Shown here piece by piece: positions 52,970-60,598 of a stretch of 64,000 bases of DNA. Position numbers and translations under genes: made by a program. The stretch is from Flavisolibacter nicotianae (lineage in GTDB: Bacteria > Bacteroidota > Bacteroidia > Chitinophagales > Chitinophagaceae), in NCBI RefSeq assembly GCF_003628535.1, contig NZ_RBCI01000006.1, positions 1-64,000 on the forward strand, written 5' to 3'. The notes beneath the pieces were generated by a model. The model made no database searches. It was given only the letters and a program-made list of their open reading frames with translations, and was not told where the DNA came from. Position 1 is the stretch's first letter, and the number at the start of each line of letters is the position of its first letter.

Positions 52970-53620
52970 TTAATGATAAATGAAATAGGTTGCGGCTGCA
53001 CCGGACAAGGCAATAAGTACCGCAGAAAGCAGCTTGCATTTTACTTTTTGCCTCTTGTATTGTTTGCTCAACTGTTTGTTTTGGTCAACTAAAAGCTGCT
53101 GCCCCTGTATGCTTTTTTCAAACGCAGTTTTGAGGCCTGTGTATTGAGCATCCTTTAAGGAAATGGTTGTGTCCTTATTCGCCACCTGTTGTTCTAAATT
53201 GGCCGTTACTCCTTCATACAAAGTGTCCTTTTGTGCGTTGGATTGCAACAATTCGCTAACCGTCGCAGCCAACGAATCGCATGACGTTTTTGTGGAAATT
53301 GTGTCAGCTTGCTGCTTATCAAAGCGGCTGTCCAACAGGCTATAAACTTGACTTTGTAAGACTTGGCTTTTTCGCTTTGTCTTTTGGAGTTCAAATTTCG
53401 TAGCAGCCAGTTCAGTATGGAGCTTGTTGCTTTCTTTCTTCAGCGTATCAAAAGACTTTGCATAACCCGTTTCAAATTGTGTTACTTCTTTTTTAAGCTC
53501 TTTAGGTGCAGGGACAGATACAGGCAATGGGTTATTACAAAGGGCAGCAGTGCCGTACACAAGTCCCAGGAAAAGGCCAAGGAACACACCGACTGCAAAG
53601 CAGAGTAGGTTGTATTTCAT
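52970..53620 (-). CDS. coiled-coil protein with TM helices at both ends (spanin-like)
   Basis: A 216-residue protein. TM1 is CFAVGVFLGLFLGLVYGTAA (about 7-26). A long heptad-rich periplasm-sized coil spans about 40-190. TM2 is LLSAVLIALSGAAATYFIYH at the extreme C-terminus. A coil tethered at both ends is the architecture of a unimolecular spanin, which bridges or fuses membranes at lysis; here the outer end is a TM helix instead of a lipobox. Its start overlaps the holin-like gene's stop (ATGA). Confidence 0.55.
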   Translation of the reverse strand: MKYNLLCFAVGVFLGLFLGLVYGTAALCNNPLPVSVPAPKELKKEVTQFETGYAKSFDTLKKESNKLHTELAATKFELQKTKRKSQVLQSQVYSLLDSRFDKQQADTISTKTSCDSLAATVSELLQSNAQKDTLYEGVTANLEQQVANKDTTISLKDAQYTGLKTAFEKSIQGQQLLVDQNKQLSKQYKRQKVKCKLLSAVLIALSGAAATYFIYH

Positions 53621-53868
53621 GGATTGGAGGTTTGTTCGTTTGTCGTGTTTGTTGTGTCAAAAGTTTTCTTCTCGATGGAGTAGCCAAAGCAGCCCGCTGC
53701 CACCAGGCTTGTGAAGGAATAGAACATAAATTCGGGTATGTTCTTTCCAAAGAATTGCTGTGCAATCCAGCTAACAAGCATGAAGAAAACCAAAAGGGCG
53801 ATGATGACTTCACGCAGCGAAAAGCTGCCGTTTTTATCCCGAAGGATTTGTTTTAGAAAATTGTTCAT
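53617..53868 (-). CDS. holin-like two-TM protein
   Basis: An 83-residue protein. A basic N-terminus (KQILRDKNGS) is followed by TM1 (VIIALLVFFMLVSWIAQQF), a short loop, TM2 (FMFYSFTSLVAAGCFGYSI) and a polar Thr/Asn tail. This is the usual layout of Bacteroidetes phage holins. It overlaps the start codons of its neighbours. Confidence 0.6.
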   Translation of the reverse strand: MNNFLKQILRDKNGSFSLREVIIALLVFFMLVSWIAQQFFGKNIPEFMFYSFTSLVAAGCFGYSIEKKTFDTTNTTNEQTSNP

Positions 53869-53942
53869 GAGGTATCAGAATTTAGAATTGAATAAGCATA
53901 AGCAGTTAGTCCGGCTGACACGGTAATGCCAGATAGCACCAT
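53865..53942 (-). CDS. 25-residue hydrophobic micro-ORF coupled on both sides
   Basis: MVLSGITVSAGLTAYAYSIL followed by NSDTS and TGA. Its ATG shares a base with the upstream gene's stop (TGATG), and its stop overlaps the next gene's start (ATGA). Perfect coupling on both sides and a single short TM helix argue for a real peptide, perhaps an antiholin or virion membrane peptide. Usual gene finders would miss it because of size. Confidence 0.5.
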   Translation of the reverse strand: MVLSGITVSAGLTAYAYSILNSDTS

Positions 53943-54541
53943 CAGGAATTTTTTTTTGCTTCCCTGTTGATGGCTCGTTCGTCAATAAGGGTGTACGTGA
54001 AGCTGTTTCCATACAATCCTTTGTGCCGTTCACAGAGTGATAGGAACTGAACAAAGTCAGTGATGCTGGCAAATACCTGACAACCGGCAGAATAATGGTC
54101 AACGGTTTTAGTCGTTCCAGTCTCCGATGCCCGGTGTATGTTGATGCCAAACAGCCCCTTGTCTTCCCGTCCGTTGTTGAAGTCTAAAACGGCATTGCGG
54201 TCATAATCTCGGATAACGGTAACGGGACGTTGTTGTACAAGCGCCATGTATTTGCCACGGTGCAAACCCATTGCATGAGAACCGATATATTGGCCTTGCT
54301 TCAAAATGGCTGTGCCCTGTGGGTTCATGGGGTTTTGCAGCCAATACGTGCCAGGATCGGTGGTTGCGGGAAACTTGTGCTGAATGAGCTTGCCTTCTTT
54401 ATCCAGATAAAACACATAGATGGCATCATCGAAGGCATTGGGTTTAGTGCTATCAGAGCGAACACCGACAATGTTTAGCTCAAAAGGACGTAGGAAGATT
54501 TTGTACCCTTTCTTTTGAAGGGCTTCTTGAATGGTATTCAT
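53942..54541 (-). CDS. L,D-transpeptidase/YkuD-like cell-wall protein
   Basis: A 199-residue protein without a signal peptide. The C-terminal half contains GLFGINIHRASETG (His136) and HYSAGCQVF (Ser151, Gly153, Cys154), which match the HxGT...SxGC(I/V)R active-site layout of YkuD-type L,D-transpeptidases. Phage versions act on peptidoglycan. The N-terminus is an unassigned strand-rich region (LRPFELNIVGVRSD). It sits between the amidase and the lysis-type genes. Confidence 0.65.
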   Translation of the reverse strand: MNTIQEALQKKGYKIFLRPFELNIVGVRSDSTKPNAFDDAIYVFYLDKEGKLIQHKFPATTDPGTYWLQNPMNPQGTAILKQGQYIGSHAMGLHRGKYMALVQQRPVTVIRDYDRNAVLDFNNGREDKGLFGINIHRASETGTTKTVDHYSAGCQVFASITDFVQFLSLCERHKGLYGNSFTYTLIDERAINREAKKNS

Positions 54542-54561
54542 AGGAAAATGTTTTTTAAAAC

Positions 54562-54957
54562 TTAGGCTATTGTGATTTCAGGTTCATACGCTCGCAGCCA
54601 GTCTTTCACGTTGAAGCCAGGGCAACCGGAAGATGCTTCAAATTCGTTGTGGCCTACAATTCGTACAGAAGGGTATTTCAGCGTGAGAGCAATGAGCTTG
54701 TTGTAAAGCGCTTCTTCCTGCACGGGTGTTCGGGTATCGCCCAAATTGCCAGCTTTGTTGCGGCCACCTGCGTAGGCAATGTGGATGGCTTCGTTATCGG
54801 CAGCGGCTACATTTTTCACAACGGTTGTTTCGGGTTGTATGCGCTTGATCTCACCGCTCCTTTCTACCACGTAATGAAAGTCGCCATAGTATTGAGAAAC
54901 CTTCGGGTCGAATGTGGCTGTAGAGTGTACGACGATGTATTTGATGTGTCTTTTCAT
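54562..54957 (-). CDS. N-acetylmuramoyl-L-alanine amidase (amidase_2, T7-lysozyme type)
   Basis: A 131-residue, single-domain amidase. Zinc ligands fit VHSTA (His11), GHNEF (His103) and GCPGF (Cys112). FHYVVERSGEIKR supplies the substrate-side strand. It cleaves the bond between MurNAc and the stem peptide. No signal peptide, so release would need a holin or delivery in a particle. It is ten bases upstream of the next enzyme gene's region in the same leftward unit. Confidence 0.85.
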   Translation of the reverse strand: MKRHIKYIVVHSTATFDPKVSQYYGDFHYVVERSGEIKRIQPETTVVKNVAAADNEAIHIAYAGGRNKAGNLGDTRTPVQEEALYNKLIALTLKYPSVRIVGHNEFEASSGCPGFNVKDWLRAYEPEITIA

Positions 54958-54966
54958 GGGATATGC

Positions 54967-55908
54967 TTAGAGGTATTTTACAGTTTTGGTTTGTACAAGA
55001 AAGTGTTTGCCTTTGTTCTCAAAAAGGGTATAGTCAAGGCGCTGGGCTACTTCGTTGCCCAACACCATTCGGGCCGGAACCTTCACGCTTTCGGAAGCAT
55101 TTATCCAAACAGAAGTTGGAACAATGGTCACAAGCGGCAAGCCATCTATTCCCGACAAACTCCACTTGCTGCCATCAAATTGAAGGCCCATTCGTAGGAA
55201 CTCAAACTTGATGGCTCGCTTTTGAGCATCGCTGGTGAATACATTGAGCATTCCGTTCACAATGGTTTGCCGAATACCATTTATACGTTCCTGCTTGAAA
55301 ATATTGTTGGCTGCCGTGTAATCATCAACGCTCTTCAACTTCTTCAGCAATCCAATGGCTTTGCTGTAATCCTTTGCAAAAGCCGCAGCGTATAAGTCTT
55401 TGCCGACCGTAGCTGGATTGGCGGTTGTGCCTTGCGCAATTACATTCAAGCTGCTTTGCGTGATGCTCGTAGGAAGCCCAAGTTTTTTCAACGCATTCAA
55501 AAGCTCCGTTCCAAAGTCGCCATCTGCACCGTACTTCGGTAAGACTTGCTTGCCATACTTGGCAATCAAAGCCTCTTGCAGCTTTCTAACGTTTTCGCCT
55601 TTGCTTCCTTTCGTTAGTGGAAAATCGTCGTTGCGCTCCACCGTAGCCGAAGGCGTGTAGGCAGGTGCTTTCGTCTTCGGCTTCGGGAGGCTTGGCGTGA
55701 GCACAATGGGTTGCTCCATGTTATTAATAAGCGTATCAATGTCTGCATTTGCCGCCTTTTGCTCCTTTTTCTTTTTCAGGTATTGCCAGCCGAAGTAGCC
55801 CAGGATGCCTGTGGCGCCGACGGCAAGTGTTGTGATGATTATTTTCTTTTTTCGTGTCTTCCGCTTGGAAGGTGCTTTTGTAGCAGAAGACTTTTTTGTT
55901 TTCGTCAT
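54967..55908 (-). CDS. basic membrane-anchored protein with a peptidoglycan-binding-like domain
   Basis: A 313-residue protein. The N-terminus is strongly basic (KAPSKRKTRKKK), followed by one TM helix (IIITTLAVGATGILGYFGW, about 23-41) and a Pro/Thr linker. A PG_binding_1-like domain at about 97-150 (LTKGSKGENVRKLQEALIAK and YGADGDFGTELLNALKKLG) comes next. The C-terminal half is helical then strand-rich with SGIDGLPLV at 252-260. A charged tail next to a membrane helix recurs in several genes here and would suit an internal virion membrane protein. Confidence 0.65.
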   Translation of the reverse strand: MTKTKKSSATKAPSKRKTRKKKIIITTLAVGATGILGYFGWQYLKKKKEQKAANADIDTLINNMEQPIVLTPSLPKPKTKAPAYTPSATVERNDDFPLTKGSKGENVRKLQEALIAKYGKQVLPKYGADGDFGTELLNALKKLGLPTSITQSSLNVIAQGTTANPATVGKDLYAAAFAKDYSKAIGLLKKLKSVDDYTAANNIFKQERINGIRQTIVNGMLNVFTSDAQKRAIKFEFLRMGLQFDGSKWSLSGIDGLPLVTIVPTSVWINASESVKVPARMVLGNEVAQRLDYTLFENKGKHFLVQTKTVKYL

Positions 55909-55912
55909 AGGA

Positions 55913-56608
55913 TTAGACTTTCGGTTTTTTATTGATAATTTCCATCATGGAGCCAAACTCCCAGAACTCCAACTCGCTCCTTAAATCGCTCATTAAGTCA
56001 TTGCCGTATTCTTTCAGATATGCTGCTGCCACTTTCCCGAAATCGGCTTGGGTGGGTATTTCCATGAACACGGCTTTGATCGCTGGTTCATCTGTGCCCG
56101 GTACAAACCAATAGGTGATGTCAAAGGCTGCCTTCAATCGTTTGGCCCAAGACAAATACTGCTGTTGCGTAAGTATGGTTGAATAATTGCCGGTAATCTT
56201 ATCAGGCTTACCCGCTATGATAGCCAACATCTCATTGTACTCTGATGATGTAAGCTCCTCTTTCAAATCCGCCATCAGGCTTCTTGCATAGAGCTTTTGA
56301 TAGGAGTTGATGACTTGCTTGAAATAATCTTTGCTTGGCACTTTTCGTATCACGTCCCGAATGGCTACTTCATCCGTTCCCCACCCGAAATAGTTATCGT
56401 TTTCAAAAGCCATTTTTAATTGCTGCGCAAACGAAGCAGCATTGCCATCCTCATACGTTTTCTTTTGCTCACTGGTAGCTCTTGCACCTCTTACTACACT
56501 ACGTCCGAGTAAAAAACTTCCTCCAAGAACAACCAGACCTACTATCGAATAGGTTAGCTTTTCTTTCAGTGTAAAGTCATCGTGCTCTTGGTAGGAAGCG
56601 GCTTTCAT
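55913..56608 (-). CDS. membrane-anchored protein with two annexin-like repeats
   Basis: A 231-residue protein. One TM helix at about 20-36 (YSIVGLVVLGGSFLLGR) is followed by two homologous helical repeats at about 61-134 and 154-228. Each has the GTDE loop (GWGTDEVAIRDV at 75-86; PGTDEPAIKAV at 170-180), then Y.KLY..SLMADLKEEL / YGNDLMSDLRSEL and a terminal IINKKP-type end. This is the annexin repeat pattern, known sparsely in bacteria. In this family the loop binds calcium and acidic membrane, which is not proven here. Confidence 0.65.
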   Translation of the reverse strand: MKAASYQEHDDFTLKEKLTYSIVGLVVLGGSFLLGRSVVRGARATSEQKKTYEDGNAASFAQQLKMAFENDNYFGWGTDEVAIRDVIRKVPSKDYFKQVINSYQKLYARSLMADLKEELTSSEYNEMLAIIAGKPDKITGNYSTILTQQQYLSWAKRLKAAFDITYWFVPGTDEPAIKAVFMEIPTQADFGKVAAAYLKEYGNDLMSDLRSELEFWEFGSMMEIINKKPKV

Positions 56609-56631
56609 AGGAAGTCAGTTTTGGTTTCTAA

Positions 56632-56814
56632 TTACACGCCCAAGTATTGCTTGGCAAGTGCTGTTTTTGCCGGGTCGGTTTTTACCACATGCGCAAGCTT
56701 GGTCAGTTCTTTCGTGCTTAGCTTCTTTGCCAGTACGGTCAGTGCTTCCACTTTAGCATCGGCTTCCGCTTCAGTTTTTTCCTCCAGCGCAATTTTGTAG
56801 TTGTAGCTTTTCAT
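56632..56814 (-). CDS. 60-residue soluble protein of unknown function
   Basis: A strand-helix-helix pattern: MKSYNYKIALEEKTEAEADA and VLAKKLSTKELTKLAHVVKT. Highly charged, no TM. It is compact within the leftward block, with only six bases to its upstream neighbour. Could be a small regulatory or virion protein. Confidence 0.5.
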   Translation of the reverse strand: MKSYNYKIALEEKTEAEADAKVEALTVLAKKLSTKELTKLAHVVKTDPAKTALAKQYLGV

Positions 56815-56819
56815 CGGAT

Positions 56820-57647
56820 TTATTGTTTGGTTGTGATTAAATCAAGTACGGTTGGTATCAGCGTTGGGTCGTTTACCATTGCTTGCAAAATGAGGTTGAA
56901 CATTTCGGCTTGCTCTTGCGTGAGATTTTTCTCAAATGCTTTGAGGTATGCCAAGTATCGTTTTTCTTCTTCCGTGATTTCGGATGTTGTTTCTTTTTGG
57001 AAGGAAACGTTCGGTTCGGGACCGGATTGTTGTTGTAAGAGCCGGGCTTCCTGCTCTTTATTGTCCTGCTCTACAAAGCCTGCCAGTGCTGCACCACCAG
57101 GCAGTTTGGTCAAAATTTGTGGGTTGCGTCTGACCATGCTTTCCAAGGCAACAGACGCAAATTCAGCGACGTTAATGTTACCCAGTTTGAACTTGTTTTG
57201 TTTTAAGTCTTGAATTTCCTTTTCCAGCTTTTCGGCATATTCTTCTGTTTCTTCCAGGTCTTGTTTTGCAGCTTCCAATTCTTCACGCAGCCGGTTCATT
57301 TCATATTCCCTGTCTCGTGCAGCCAGCTTTTCTTGCACGATGTTTTCAATCTCACCCAATCCGTTCAGTGATTTGCTTCCAACTGTCTTTTGCACCATAA
57401 AGCAATACTGGTCATTACGGGGCGATAGATTGGAGTTATAAATCAGGATGCGTACTTTCTCCGTGTCCTCGTTCATGTAAAACTCATAGCTGTCAAACTC
57501 TTTGGGGTCATCAGTCTTGGCAACCACTTTCAGGTTGTCCACAAAAATTTCAAAGGGCTTTGCAAATCCTTTTTCAGCATGTGCTTCCAGGAAATGTTTC
57601 AGCTTGTCTATTTTTAATTGGTCGTAAACATCATTTGTTACCGGCAT
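56820..57647 (-). CDS. coiled-coil protein of unknown function
   Basis: A 275-residue soluble protein. An N-terminal alpha/beta domain (about 1-90) is followed by a strong coiled coil at about 104-158 (heptads with LREELEAAKQDLEETEEY). A helical middle (FASVALESMVRRNPQIL), a Gln-rich stretch and a C-terminal helical hairpin (LTQEQAEMFNLILQAMVNDP) come after. Its start overlaps the end of the preceding gene by 17 bases. Possibly a scaffold or spike-base protein. Confidence 0.55.
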   Translation of the reverse strand: MPVTNDVYDQLKIDKLKHFLEAHAEKGFAKPFEIFVDNLKVVAKTDDPKEFDSYEFYMNEDTEKVRILIYNSNLSPRNDQYCFMVQKTVGSKSLNGLGEIENIVQEKLAARDREYEMNRLREELEAAKQDLEETEEYAEKLEKEIQDLKQNKFKLGNINVAEFASVALESMVRRNPQILTKLPGGAALAGFVEQDNKEQEARLLQQQSGPEPNVSFQKETTSEITEEEKRYLAYLKAFEKNLTQEQAEMFNLILQAMVNDPTLIPTVLDLITTKQ

Positions 57648-57969
57648 GGCCTTCAGTGTTTATGGGTATTGCTTGTAAAAACCTTGCGTTCGTTGGTGAC
57701 AGGGATAAGTTGGTTAGCGTGATGCGTCCCCGGTGTTCGTATTGGAGTTCGTTGGCACTGACTTCACTTAGATCAAACAGGCCGACATCGCTCTCAATCC
57801 GCAGTGTTGAAATGGGGTCAATGAGTAAAAAAATCTGATTATAGGCCGTCAGTTCTCTTGTTTCGCTTTCACGAAGTAGAATGTGACGAAAGCGCAAGAG
57901 ATATTCTTTCCCATAGCCCATTTCCTGCATTCTTCTCTTTATATAATCAAGGGCCAATTCCGCTGTCAT
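57631..57969 (-). CDS. small beta-rich protein (candidate capsid-associated)
   Basis: A 112-residue protein. After an N-terminal helix (LALDYIKRRMQEMG) it is nearly all strands (YLLRFRHILL, YNQIFLLIDPI, RGRITLTNLSLS). A compact beta-sandwich is likely. It is one of four neighbouring genes with this character. No enzymatic residues stand out. Confidence 0.5.
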   Translation of the reverse strand: MTAELALDYIKRRMQEMGYGKEYLLRFRHILLRESETRELTAYNQIFLLIDPISTLRIESDVGLFDLSEVSANELQYEHRGRITLTNLSLSPTNARFLQAIPINTEGHAGNK

Positions 57970-58910
57970 GCTGCCTCCATGTTTTCAAACCAAACAAGAA
58001 TGTTCAGTCCATAGCTTACGTCCTGGTTGTAATACACCCCCCAGCTATCCTTATAGTAGGCTTCCAATATTGGCGAAGCTGTGGTGATGTCAACTTCGGT
58101 GGCATTGCGCTTTCTGCCTTTCAACCATTCGTCCTGTACTTCACCAGGAAAGCTGAAATCGCCGAAGTTGATATTCTTGTCCTGCCGCCACGCATCGCAC
58201 TGAAAGAAAATGTCTGTTGCATCAGGGCTTTGCAGCGAAAGCACACCGGCCCTTTCGTTGCTAACAATAGTAAACAACGGGTCGTAGTCCAAAAGCTGTG
58301 GCATTGGTGGAGGAGGCGGTGGCGGAGGTGGTGGCGGTGCTCCGGTACAAGAACCTTGGCCCGAAGCGAAAAACGAGTGCTGCGAATCCACCGTCAACGT
58401 AAGCAAGTCGCCGTTGTTGGAAGCAGTTGGTTTGTAATTATGGTTGTTACTACCATATTGGCTCCAGGCAGCAAGGGAGGTATTATTTACTTCGGTTGCA
58501 AGCTTTGCTGCAATGGAGGCAGGTGTATCGCCGTCCAATGCGGTTACTGAAACCGTTACAGAGTAAACGCCGCAGCTATAAACAAAAGTTGGGTTCACGA
58601 CTGCACCGATACGGAAAACCTGCGTTATTATGCCGCCTGCTGTATTGGAGCTTACCGGGTCAATCGTTGCACTGCCAGGGTTTGGACAGTTGTTCGATAC
58701 AGGTGCCGGAGCAGGTGTGGGTGTTGGTATAGGTGCTGGCGCTGGTGTCGGCTTCGGGGTAGTAGAAATGTCTGGCATGTTGGAAAACAGAAAGGCACTA
58801 ACCTCGACCGCTATAATTTTCAATGCCACTCCTTGCAAGGGAATTTGGAAATATTTTATTTCTCCTTTGCGGCTGACTTGTTCGCTATGCAGGATAACCT
58901 TCTGTTGCAT
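57966..58910 (-). CDS. beta-domain protein with a proline-flanked domain insertion (spike-like)
   Basis: A 314-residue protein. Residues 1-45 are strands (YFQIPLQGVALKIIAVEVS). A Thr/Pro/Ala linker at about 50-70 introduces a 130-residue Cys-containing beta domain (VFRIGAVVNPTFVYSCGVYS). An 11-proline run then leads back to a C-terminal beta region (AGVLSLQSPDATDIFF to YGLNILVWFEN). The ends look like one beta-sandwich split by an exposed domain, as in receptor-binding or penton proteins. It overlaps its neighbours by four bases and one base. Confidence 0.55.
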   Translation of the reverse strand: MQQKVILHSEQVSRKGEIKYFQIPLQGVALKIIAVEVSAFLFSNMPDISTTPKPTPAPAPIPTPTPAPAPVSNNCPNPGSATIDPVSSNTAGGIITQVFRIGAVVNPTFVYSCGVYSVTVSVTALDGDTPASIAAKLATEVNNTSLAAWSQYGSNNHNYKPTASNNGDLLTLTVDSQHSFFASGQGSCTGAPPPPPPPPPPPMPQLLDYDPLFTIVSNERAGVLSLQSPDATDIFFQCDAWRQDKNINFGDFSFPGEVQDEWLKGRKRNATEVDITTASPILEAYYKDSWGVYYNQDVSYGLNILVWFENMEAA

Positions 58911-59287
58911 TAGTCTTTTATTTCTACGTCCAGATAAATAGACACACGGTAAGCGGCAAACTGAAGTCTTGTATCAGGTGTGTCCTTGTATTCAATCTTG
59001 AGCTTGAAGTTGCCGGGAGCAATGCCGCCGAGTACATAGTAGCGGTCATTGGGCGAAACATTCAACCCACTCATTAAAAGCTTTGTTTCATAGCCTTCAG
59101 GAAAAATCTCGTCGCTGTTCAGTTCTACTTTTGCTGAACCCCGGTAATACATCAAGTCGTCCCGGTCAGAGGCGAACAACAACCCGTGCACTTTCGCTAC
59201 GTTTTTATCCAACTCAAACGTTTTGGTGTGGATAGCGTTAGCTGAAGTCACGTCTATGTCGTACCGCTTTTTTATTCGTTTTGGCAT
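58910..59287 (-). CDS. small beta-sandwich protein (candidate jelly-roll capsid protein)
   Basis: 125 residues from ATG 59287; the frame extends to 59314 over the upstream gene's end. Consecutive predicted strands are VAKVHGLLFAS, GSAKVELNSDEIFP, YETKLLMSGLNV, NFKLKIEYKD and YRVSIYLDVE. A basic N-terminal tail (MPKRIKKRYD) precedes them, a common feature of capsid proteins. The single jelly-roll assignment is an inference from strand order and length. Confidence 0.5.
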   Translation of the reverse strand: MPKRIKKRYDIDVTSANAIHTKTFELDKNVAKVHGLLFASDRDDLMYYRGSAKVELNSDEIFPEGYETKLLMSGLNVSPNDRYYVLGGIAPGNFKLKIEYKDTPDTRLQFAAYRVSIYLDVEIKD

Positions 59288-59306
59288 TGTCTGAATTTGA
59301 AAAAGG

Positions 59307-59840
59307 TTAAGCAATCAATCCACCGGCAACCTTGATAATAGCAAGCAGGTTTTGCACATTCTTTTCGTTTTGCCCGTACCCTGCACCGGGTAACGAAGCC
59401 CATTCTTTCCGACACTTGGCAATTGCTTCTTTGAAGTGACCTGCATACACATCATCCAATGCTTTTCTGCGGCGAATAAGTTCAATAGCAGCTTTGTCTT
59501 GGTTGACAGGGCTGAAGTCAGTGAGACCTAATTTGCCTTGCAATTCAACCCATGTTTTATTTAGGATTTGATACGCTCCGGCGGCGGTTGAAGTAATGCC
59601 CCACTTAGTTGTCGGTGTGTTGGGATGCTTTGAAAAATCATTGAAACTTCCACCGCCATACAATTTGCGGTATCCATCTTTTCCATAAGTGCCTTCCGCG
59701 TATTGTATCATAATCAGGAAAGCACGAATGTTTTTATAGGCTACTTCTGTCTTGTCCATTTTGTGTTTGAGAAGGAACAGTAGTGCAGGTAGGGTTAAGC
59801 CTGCGACTACCATTCCGGTTTTTGTGTTGAGAAGGTTCAT
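59307..59840 (-). CDS. lambda R-type lysozyme / lytic enzyme (GH104-like) with N-terminal membrane helix
   Basis: A 177-residue protein. A hydrophobic N-terminus (about 9-25, MVVAGLTLPALLFLLKH) could be a signal-arrest-release or permanent anchor. The catalytic domain has FLIMIQYAEGTYG (putative catalytic Glu49), GYRKLYGGGSF, DFSKHPN and TSTAAGAYQILNKTW, which are the conserved blocks of lambda endolysin and GH104 transglycosylases. It cuts the glycan between MurNAc and GlcNAc. It lies between two candidate capsid genes, hinting at a virion-carried enzyme. Confidence 0.82.
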   Translation of the reverse strand: MNLLNTKTGMVVAGLTLPALLFLLKHKMDKTEVAYKNIRAFLIMIQYAEGTYGKDGYRKLYGGGSFNDFSKHPNTPTTKWGITSTAAGAYQILNKTWVELQGKLGLTDFSPVNQDKAAIELIRRRKALDDVYAGHFKEAIAKCRKEWASLPGAGYGQNEKNVQNLLAIIKVAGGLIA

Positions 59841-59843
59841 TCA

Positions 59844-60560
59844 TTAGGGTGTGGTAATGGTGCCATGCAATCCAACGTAGATGTAGGTGTTCTGTGGGAT
59901 GCTGTCCATTGAGCCAAGTTCCACCGTCATTTCAATTAGAATGTCATCTTGAATTAGACGAGGATTAGCAAGCTTGTAGTAGCCCACGGGCACGTTCTTG
60001 TTCCCTGATGTTTTAAACACCACATTGCTGGTTTCAGGAACAATCTGCTTTTTATTGCTGCGAAGGGAAAACTCACCATTGGCTATGGTATTGAAGTTCT
60101 CCAAGCCCTTGAACTCCGTCGCAATTATTTTATCTTTTGAGCCGTCCGCTGACACTCCCGCCAAAAGGAAAATGCCGCTGACTAAAAATGCCTGGTTTTT
60201 TGGCAGCTTTGCGTTTGATACGTTGCGCAAGCCCACTTCTTTGTCGTCCTGCGTTTCAAACAGCTTGATGGTTTTTGATGTAACAGGCTTGATAGAATAA
60301 ATGGTACTGTCAGCGAGGCGTAGTTCACCTTTTACTAATCCTTCTTTGATGTGCGGCGGCAGTTCGCCAAAAAATTTTTCCATTTCTGCACGAGAGCCTT
60401 TGCTCTGTGGCGTGTTGAACATTTTGTTCATGGTCTTCACCCGTTGCACGGGGTTCATGCGGCGGAGTGCGCCGAGCAGTTCTTGGTCGTCTGCTCCTTC
60501 AAGGCCAAGTAGTGCGCCCTGGTTGTTGTATTCTTCAATTCCTTCGAGTAAGCCTAACAT
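59844..60560 (-). CDS. candidate jelly-roll major capsid-type protein
   Basis: A 238-residue protein. The N-terminal 25 residues carry two G-L-E-G-like sites (LLEGIEE, GLEGADD), as in a propeptide. A helix-rich 26-80 region follows. The strand-rich body comprises TIYSIKPV, AFLVSGIFLLAG, NGEFSLRSNKKQIVPET, VGYYKLANP, ILIEMTVELG and NTYIYVGLHGT. Evenly spaced strands, a GEFSL..N..IVPET segment and a hydrophobic C-terminal strand suggest a jelly-roll. It is not an HK97-type protein by appearance. The assignment is inference without structure prediction. Confidence 0.5.
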   Translation of the reverse strand: MLGLLEGIEEYNNQGALLGLEGADDQELLGALRRMNPVQRVKTMNKMFNTPQSKGSRAEMEKFFGELPPHIKEGLVKGELRLADSTIYSIKPVTSKTIKLFETQDDKEVGLRNVSNAKLPKNQAFLVSGIFLLAGVSADGSKDKIIATEFKGLENFNTIANGEFSLRSNKKQIVPETSNVVFKTSGNKNVPVGYYKLANPRLIQDDILIEMTVELGSMDSIPQNTYIYVGLHGTITTP

Positions 60561-60598
60561 AGTGTAGGGTTTTAGTTTGTTATAGGATGTTGTTTGGT

